A program made the translations under genes and the position numbers. From Deltaproteobacteria bacterium (GTDB lineage: Bacteria; Desulfobacterota; Syntrophia; Syntrophales; UBA2210), in contig JAFCZZ010000111.1 in the NCBI GenBank assembly GCA_019314085.1, forward strand, positions 1-8,020: DNA of 8,020 bases, given 5' to 3'. The notes beneath the pieces are model-generated. The model ran no database searches, was not told the origin of the DNA, and saw only the letters and a program-made list of their open reading frames with translations. Shown here one piece after another: positions 4,995-8,020 of this stretch (positions are counted from its first letter, which is position 1; each line of letters starts with the position of its first letter).

Positions 4995-6231
4995 CAACTG
5001 GTGGAGCGGCGCAACTGCTCTGACTCGCGAGGGAGCCGACGCCGTCGCCAGGCAGCTTATCGAAGACGCCACGGAGGAGTCCATTTTTTGGAACTACAAA
5101 TGCAACGGGGTAGATCCCCTTCCTCTCGGGGAATCGATCTGGTGTCTGGACACCTATTACCGCCGGGGCAACGGCAACCCTGTGCATCAGGTGCGCGAAG
5201 CCCTGCGCGTCCAAGCGCCCCCCGGCCGCAATTTTGCCGCCAGAATGCGATGGCTGTTACTGACGGCGCAACCATTGGCGCCCTTGGCCGAGCACATTGA
5301 CGATGACTACGTGCTCACCGTGGTCATGAACCTATGCTCCGCGGCGCTATATTCCCAGGGCACAGTAAGCCGCATGTGGACACCCCTGGAGGCACAATCC
5401 CACGCCCACCTGGCTCGCTGGGCGCAGTATCAATTCCCCATCGTCCGAGTCGGCGCCAAGCAGGCCGCAGCGCTAGCGCTGTCAGAGCTCAGCCAAGATC
5501 AGCTAGCAACGGTTCGCCCCCCGTGGCCAGTATTTGTTGTGCACTTCGGCGACGCGTTTCGGAACGCAGATTCGACGGTACTGTTGGCGATGCTTTCTCG
5601 GCTACAAAGTCGCTTTTCGTCACAGGGGCCGTCAGGCCGGAAGCTCAACGGGTTACTACAGGGGCAGCTGGACGTGGAAACCCCAGAGTCACTGTGGGTC
5701 TACGAAGGAACCGCTAGCGAGTGGTACGACCACCCCATGGAGCCAAACGAAAACCAGCTGAGAGAGGCAAAGCAGCCAGCGCAGCTGTCGGCGGAAGTAA
5801 GGTTGCGGCACATCTCAGTGAGGGCGCTACTCAACGTATGCGTCGCCCTCGACGCGAAGGCTGCCACACTGGATCGGATCAAACGTAAGCCACCCCGCCG
5901 CCGCAAAAAGCGCCGCCGCAAACCTGCGCCAGCCAAGGTTGACGCGCTGCACCTAGCCTCACAATACACGTTCGGGATGCCCGTGAGCGTGAACGTCGTA
6001 CAGCATGTGCAAAGCTACTTGAAGGGGGACACGGGTCGCGCGTGCAAGGTGCGTTGGATTGTGCGCGGATACTGGCGAGACCAGGCTTACGGTCCACGAC
6101 ACAGTCTACGCAGACGGCAATGGATCGCCCCGCACCCCGCAGGCCGCAAAGGCGCATCTCGCCTCGTGCGCGAGCACGCTTTGGTACAGCAATCATCTAA
6201 CGAACCGCAAACCGTAAAATGGCCCCTGTGA
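4981..6231 (+). CDS. Large phage-type hypothetical protein with basic linker and conserved WRxQxYG C-terminal motif
   Basis: The largest protein of the window, 416 residues, beginning MWSTDNWWSGATALTREGAD; GAGGAGG just upstream fixes the start. The N-terminal 300 residues are mostly helical, with PPWPVFVVHFGDAF (180-193), a proline-tryptophan segment I associate with conserved phage hypotheticals. A very basic linker follows (301-319, ten or more Arg and Lys, PPRRRKKRRRKP). Last comes a C-terminal region, RWIVRGYWRDQAYGPRHSLR then WIAPH (358-385). From memory, a similar WVRGHWRxQxYGPxxSLRxxxWIxP element ends many phage and plasmid hypothetical proteins of unknown function. The basic linker suggests nucleic-acid contact. 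No enzyme motif or membrane helix is seen. It overlaps the genes on both sides by about 13 bases. Confidence 0.85.
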   Translation: MWSTDNWWSGATALTREGADAVARQLIEDATEESIFWNYKCNGVDPLPLGESIWCLDTYYRRGNGNPVHQVREALRVQAPPGRNFAARMRWLLLTAQPLAPLAEHIDDDYVLTVVMNLCSAALYSQGTVSRMWTPLEAQSHAHLARWAQYQFPIVRVGAKQAAALALSELSQDQLATVRPPWPVFVVHFGDAFRNADSTVLLAMLSRLQSRFSSQGPSGRKLNGLLQGQLDVETPESLWVYEGTASEWYDHPMEPNENQLREAKQPAQLSAEVRLRHISVRALLNVCVALDAKAATLDRIKRKPPRRRKKRRRKPAPAKVDALHLASQYTFGMPVSVNVVQHVQSYLKGDTGRACKVRWIVRGYWRDQAYGPRHSLRRRQWIAPHPAGRKGASRLVREHALVQQSSNEPQTVKWPL

Positions 6232-6986
6232 ACAAACAACAGCTGTACTACCTACTGGACTGTCGCGCACCCGTGGGCAACAGCGCCTTGTGGTGGCGTC
6301 CCGACAGCAAGGGCTACACGTGCAATCTCGAGGAGGCTGGCCTGTACACCGAAGAGCAGGCCGGCGGCAACCGCGAAACAGACATCCCCATTCCCAGGGA
6401 GATCGCCGCTGCAGCCACCGCCCAACATGTCCGCTTCGATACCATGCAACAGTGGGCCAAACAGCACCTACCGTCAGACTCAGGCAAGAGCTGGCAGCGC
6501 GAGCCAGGGCCAGAGGCGTTCGACGAGCTCGCCTTGCAACGCTTGCGCGCCACAGTTGCAAAGCTGGAGTTACAAGCCAAAGGTATCGTGCCGTTTAAGC
6601 TGCGCTACGGAGCGAGGGAACAGGGCTGGGCGCACGACATCGGCAATGGTCACGCCATCATCGGAAATATCCCCTTCACCCACGAGCGGAACTACCTCGA
6701 CGTCGTCGAGTACGTCATGGTGCTACATGGCGGCATCCCGTCGGCGGGCAAGCGAGTGGCGCGCGCCTACGCCCATAAGACTGAGATTAGCTACCCTTGT
6801 CGGCAGGACGCCGCGGTCTGGTACGCGCAGCTAAGAGACGCTTGTCAGGAAGAGGGCTGGGCCATTGAGGGGGCATACGACGGACTATGCTACGTCTGCC
6901 ACCACGCCCATCCGCCGCTACTGCAAGTTTTGGCACAAGCCGGCATCGACGTCCGACAGCTCACTCAGTATCGGAGGAGCGAGTGA
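6219..6986 (+). CDS. Phage-type hypothetical protein with WWRPDxKGYT N-terminal motif
   Basis: A 255-residue protein. The N-terminus YLLDCRAPVGNSALWWRPD followed by SKGYTCNLEEAGLYTEEQA (residues 11-48) is a motif I recall from small phage proteins (VGNCALWWRPxGxGYT...DAGxYT), whose function I do not know. The middle is helical. The C-terminal third has CRQDAAVWYAQLRDACQEEG and CYVCHHAH (224-231), a possible metal site of two Cys and nearby His. The ATG at 6219 lacks a ribosome site. A GTG at 6228 would give the same four-base GTGA overlap with the preceding stop that dominates this window, so it may be the real start, removing three residues. It sits directly after the 416-residue protein and probably shares its message. 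Confidence 0.82.
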   Translation: MAPVNKQQLYYLLDCRAPVGNSALWWRPDSKGYTCNLEEAGLYTEEQAGGNRETDIPIPREIAAAATAQHVRFDTMQQWAKQHLPSDSGKSWQREPGPEAFDELALQRLRATVAKLELQAKGIVPFKLRYGAREQGWAHDIGNGHAIIGNIPFTHERNYLDVVEYVMVLHGGIPSAGKRVARAYAHKTEISYPCRQDAAVWYAQLRDACQEEGWAIEGAYDGLCYVCHHAHPPLLQVLAQAGIDVRQLTQYRRSE

Positions 6987-7279
6987 CGGCAGTCATCAAC
7001 GGGAGGGAGGTGCCCGCATGCATCGGCTGCGGCTACTGCTGCAGCAAGACGCCATGCCCCTTCGGCGCCACACGCTACGGGGCAGGCGCTCCTTGCGGCG
7101 GCCTTGTTGAACGCGATGGCCGGCACTGGTGCCGCGCCGTGCTCGAGGCAAAGGGAGAGAAACGCCAATGGCTGAAACGAAACCTGTACATCGGAGAGGG
7201 CTGCTGCAGCCCCCTGAACAGCCGGAGGGGAGCCTTGCTTGCCGCACGGCTCTGCTCGTCGAGTTCTGCCGAGCTCTAA
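6983..7279 (+). CDS. YkgJ-like cysteine-cluster protein, GTG start
   Basis: A 98-residue protein with ten cysteines, beginning with GTG in a GTGA overlap (no ATG fits). Residues 10-25, VPACIGCGYCCSKTPC, carry the CxxCxxCC-type cluster typical of YkgJ-like zinc or iron-sulfur proteins. Further cysteines follow at 38 and 50 (HWC), then LYIGEGCCSPLNS (68-80). From memory, the combination of an N-terminal CxGCGxCC cluster and a later GAGCCSPLN element is common to a family of small phage proteins without known function. A metal-bound fold with a redox or nucleic-acid role is plausible. The final residues (RLCSSSSAEL) overlap the next gene by 112 bases and may be an unselected tail. Confidence 0.75.
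   Translation: MTAVINGREVPACIGCGYCCSKTPCPFGATRYGAGAPCGGLVERDGRHWCRAVLEAKGEKRQWLKRNLYIGEGCCSPLNSRRGALLAARLCSSSSAEL
7152..7157 (+). promoter_or_regulatory. Ribosome binding site (AGGGAG) inside the YkgJ-like gene
   Basis: AGGGAG lies ten bases before the ATG at 7168. It supports initiation inside the preceding gene and so the long overlap between the two frames. Confidence 0.45.
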
Positions 7280-7428
7280 TCCAGATCCACCCGAGCCCCG
7301 ACGTGCTGTCTCTGGCCATGCGCCAAGCGCAGGCGCGGGCCGGCGCCAGTGACGAGCAGATGGGCCAGCTTGCGCAGGCCGTGCTCCAGGAGCAAGGCCG
7401 TAGCGCTTGGCCGAAGGGGTTTTTCTGA
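7168..7428 (+). CDS. Small helical hypothetical protein starting inside the upstream gene
   Basis: An 86-residue frame starting MAETKPVHRRGLLQPPEQPE. Residues about 25-86 form a convincing helical domain, Ala-, Gln- and Leu-rich (FCRALIQIHPSPDVLSLAMR, then AQARAGASDEQMGQLAQAVL), ending KGFF. The first 24 residues are encoded out of frame within the YkgJ-like gene and look less constrained. No better in-frame ATG or GTG lies closer to the helical part, and AGGGAG precedes 7168, so I keep this start. The TGA stop overlaps the next ATG by one base (TGATG). The family is not recognised. Confidence 0.65.
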   Translation: MAETKPVHRRGLLQPPEQPEGSLACRTALLVEFCRALIQIHPSPDVLSLAMRQAQARAGASDEQMGQLAQAVLQEQGRSAWPKGFF

Positions 7429-7691
7429 TGGCTTACGCGCATCCCAGCCGCGAATGGCTCTGCAGTTGGTGCCCCGCGCGAGCACCCGACCAAGACAGTC
7501 ATCTGCCCGCTGGATGGACCTTCACCACGTGTCGTCCCTTCCCGGAACGTCCACAGGGCGATCTCTGCCCAGCCTGCAGCGACGAGTACCGAGCAGCGGT
7601 CTCGCAGTCGACAAGCAAAAGTAGCGATCAGGAGGACCCGATATGGCGAACGCCAAGATCCCACACCGCAAAGTACCCGAATCCCAGCTGA
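7428..7691 (+). CDS. Small CxxC zinc-ribbon-like protein
   Basis: An 87-residue protein starting at a TGATG overlap (7428). WLCSWC (residues 10-15), a single Cys35 and DLCPAC (45-50) give two CxxC knuckles, the usual arrangement of a four-cysteine zinc ribbon. The region after residue 60 is Ser- and Lys-rich, and its last 16 codons overlap the next gene by 49 bases, so this tail may carry little information. A metal-stabilised mini-protein, perhaps DNA- or protein-binding, is the reasonable description; the exact role is unknown. Confidence 0.68.
   Translation: MAYAHPSREWLCSWCPARAPDQDSHLPAGWTFTTCRPFPERPQGDLCPACSDEYRAAVSQSTSKSSDQEDPIWRTPRSHTAKYPNPS
7630..7635 (+). promoter_or_regulatory. Strong ribosome binding site (AGGAGG)
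   Basis: A perfect AGGAGG seven bases before the ATG at 7643, within the end of the preceding gene. It fixes the start of the next gene and supports the 49-base overlap. Confidence 0.75.
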
Positions 7692-7897
7692 CCTACTCCG
7701 AGAAGTGCAGCATCGTGTTCGTGAACAACAGGCCATTCATCCAGAGGTTGAGGCGTTCCTACAAATGGGAAGTGGAGCTGGAGTGCGGGCACAAGCGCAC
7801 GATGACGCTGGCGGCCACGCACAACTCAACACCGACCGAGGCGCGCTGCCGGCAATGTCATGATGAGGCGGCCACGGGAAGCGGGGCGCCCAAATGA
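7643..7897 (+). CDS. Small CGH/CxxC zinc-binding protein
   Basis: An 84-residue protein starting MANAKIPHRKVPESQLTYSE behind a perfect AGGAGG. Residues 43-52 (EVELECGHKR) and 68-73 (RCRQCH) give a Cys-x-His plus CxxC set about 20 residues apart, a zinc-finger-like pattern that I know from many small phage proteins, in which a strand ending in CGH is followed by RCxxC. The N-terminal half is basic and could bind nucleic acid. The stop overlaps the following ATG by four bases. Function is not known. Confidence 0.8.
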   Translation: MANAKIPHRKVPESQLTYSEKCSIVFVNNRPFIQRLRRSYKWEVELECGHKRTMTLAATHNSTPTEARCRQCHDEAATGSGAPK

Positions 7898-8020
7898 CCG
7901 CTCCGTCCCTCGCTCCAATCCTCCGCCACCTCCGCGCCTGCGACGGTCCTGGTGAGGCCATCGAATGGGCCGGGCGCCGGAAGGTGTCCCGAGCAGCCTA
8001 CCTCGCTTGCGATCGCGGTG
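7894..8020 (+). CDS. Partial gene, phage-type EAxEWA hypothetical protein
   Basis: Starts at an ATGA overlap and runs off the window after 42 codons without a stop. The visible start is MTAPSLAPILRHLRACDGPG, then EAIEWAGRRKVSRAAYLACDRG. This matches a pattern I recall from small phage and bacterial hypothetical proteins, LRACxxxxEAxEWAxxxxxxxAWxxCxRGDWMLWL; the expected WMLWL would lie just beyond the window. The function of that family is not known to me. The frame and start are consistent with the coupled arrangement of the upstream genes. Confidence 0.72.
   Translation, partial: MTAPSLAPILRHLRACDGPGEAIEWAGRRKVSRAAYLACDRG

Noticed and set aside
6996..7736. 246-codon open frame on the minus strand
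   Set aside because: It spans four plus-strand genes, is rich in Arg, Ser and Cys, and has no domain or ribosome site. It is treated as a shadow.
1..8020. tRNA genes, CRISPR arrays, insertion sequences, attachment sites
   Set aside because: I saw no cloverleaf-like segment with a TTCGANTC arm, no regularly spaced repeats, no transposase or integrase motif, and no long direct repeats. A tRNA covariance search and a self-alignment would be needed to exclude them fully.

Overview
The window is a gene-dense, GC-rich stretch with every credible gene on the plus strand and almost no intergenic DNA. Genes are short (about 80 to 420 codons) and most start inside the stop codon of the gene before (ATGA or GTGA overlaps). 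The content is an orphan cytosine methyltransferase, a sulfotransferase-fold protein, a small sliding-clamp-like protein, several zinc or cysteine-cluster mini-proteins, and conserved hypotheticals. This is what an early or accessory module of a tailed phage, prophage or phage-plasmid of a high-GC bacterium looks like. No terminase, capsid, tail, integrase, tRNA, CRISPR array or insertion sequence is visible, so neither the exact element type nor the host can be fixed from this window.

Layout. 1-50: a 14-base C run and the ribosome site of the first gene. 51-338: a small acidic, helical protein. 335-1096: a C5-cytosine DNA methyltransferase with motifs I, IV, VI, VIII and X. Between about 828 and 1016 the reading frame that looks like a methyltransferase target-recognition region is not the frame carrying the other motifs. 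1093-2766: five small unrecognised genes, one of which (2175-2497) reads through only if a single base is added at a GGGG run. 2763-3437: a sulfotransferase-like protein. 3434-3688: a small protein of unknown role. 3658-4260: a beta-clamp-like protein. 4257-4994: a cysteine-rich, zinc-ribbon-like protein, with a candidate internal promoter and palindrome at 4272-4300. 4981-6231 and 6219-6986: two larger conserved phage-type hypotheticals. 6983-8020: a run of small genes, three of them cysteine or zinc proteins (YkgJ-like, CxxC-rich, CGH/CxxC), ending with a partial gene that leaves the window.

How it may work together (inference). The overlapping starts imply one or a few long polycistronic messages with translational coupling. 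The methyltransferase has no restriction partner here, so protection of the element's own DNA from host restriction is the most economical role. The clamp-like protein suggests contact with the replication machinery. The most notable points are the two-frame signature in the methyltransferase, the second frame break at 2292-2295, the miniature clamp, and the sulfotransferase fold among small accessory genes. Two or three apparent frame breaks in 2.5 kb mean that sequence accuracy should be checked before any biological reading.
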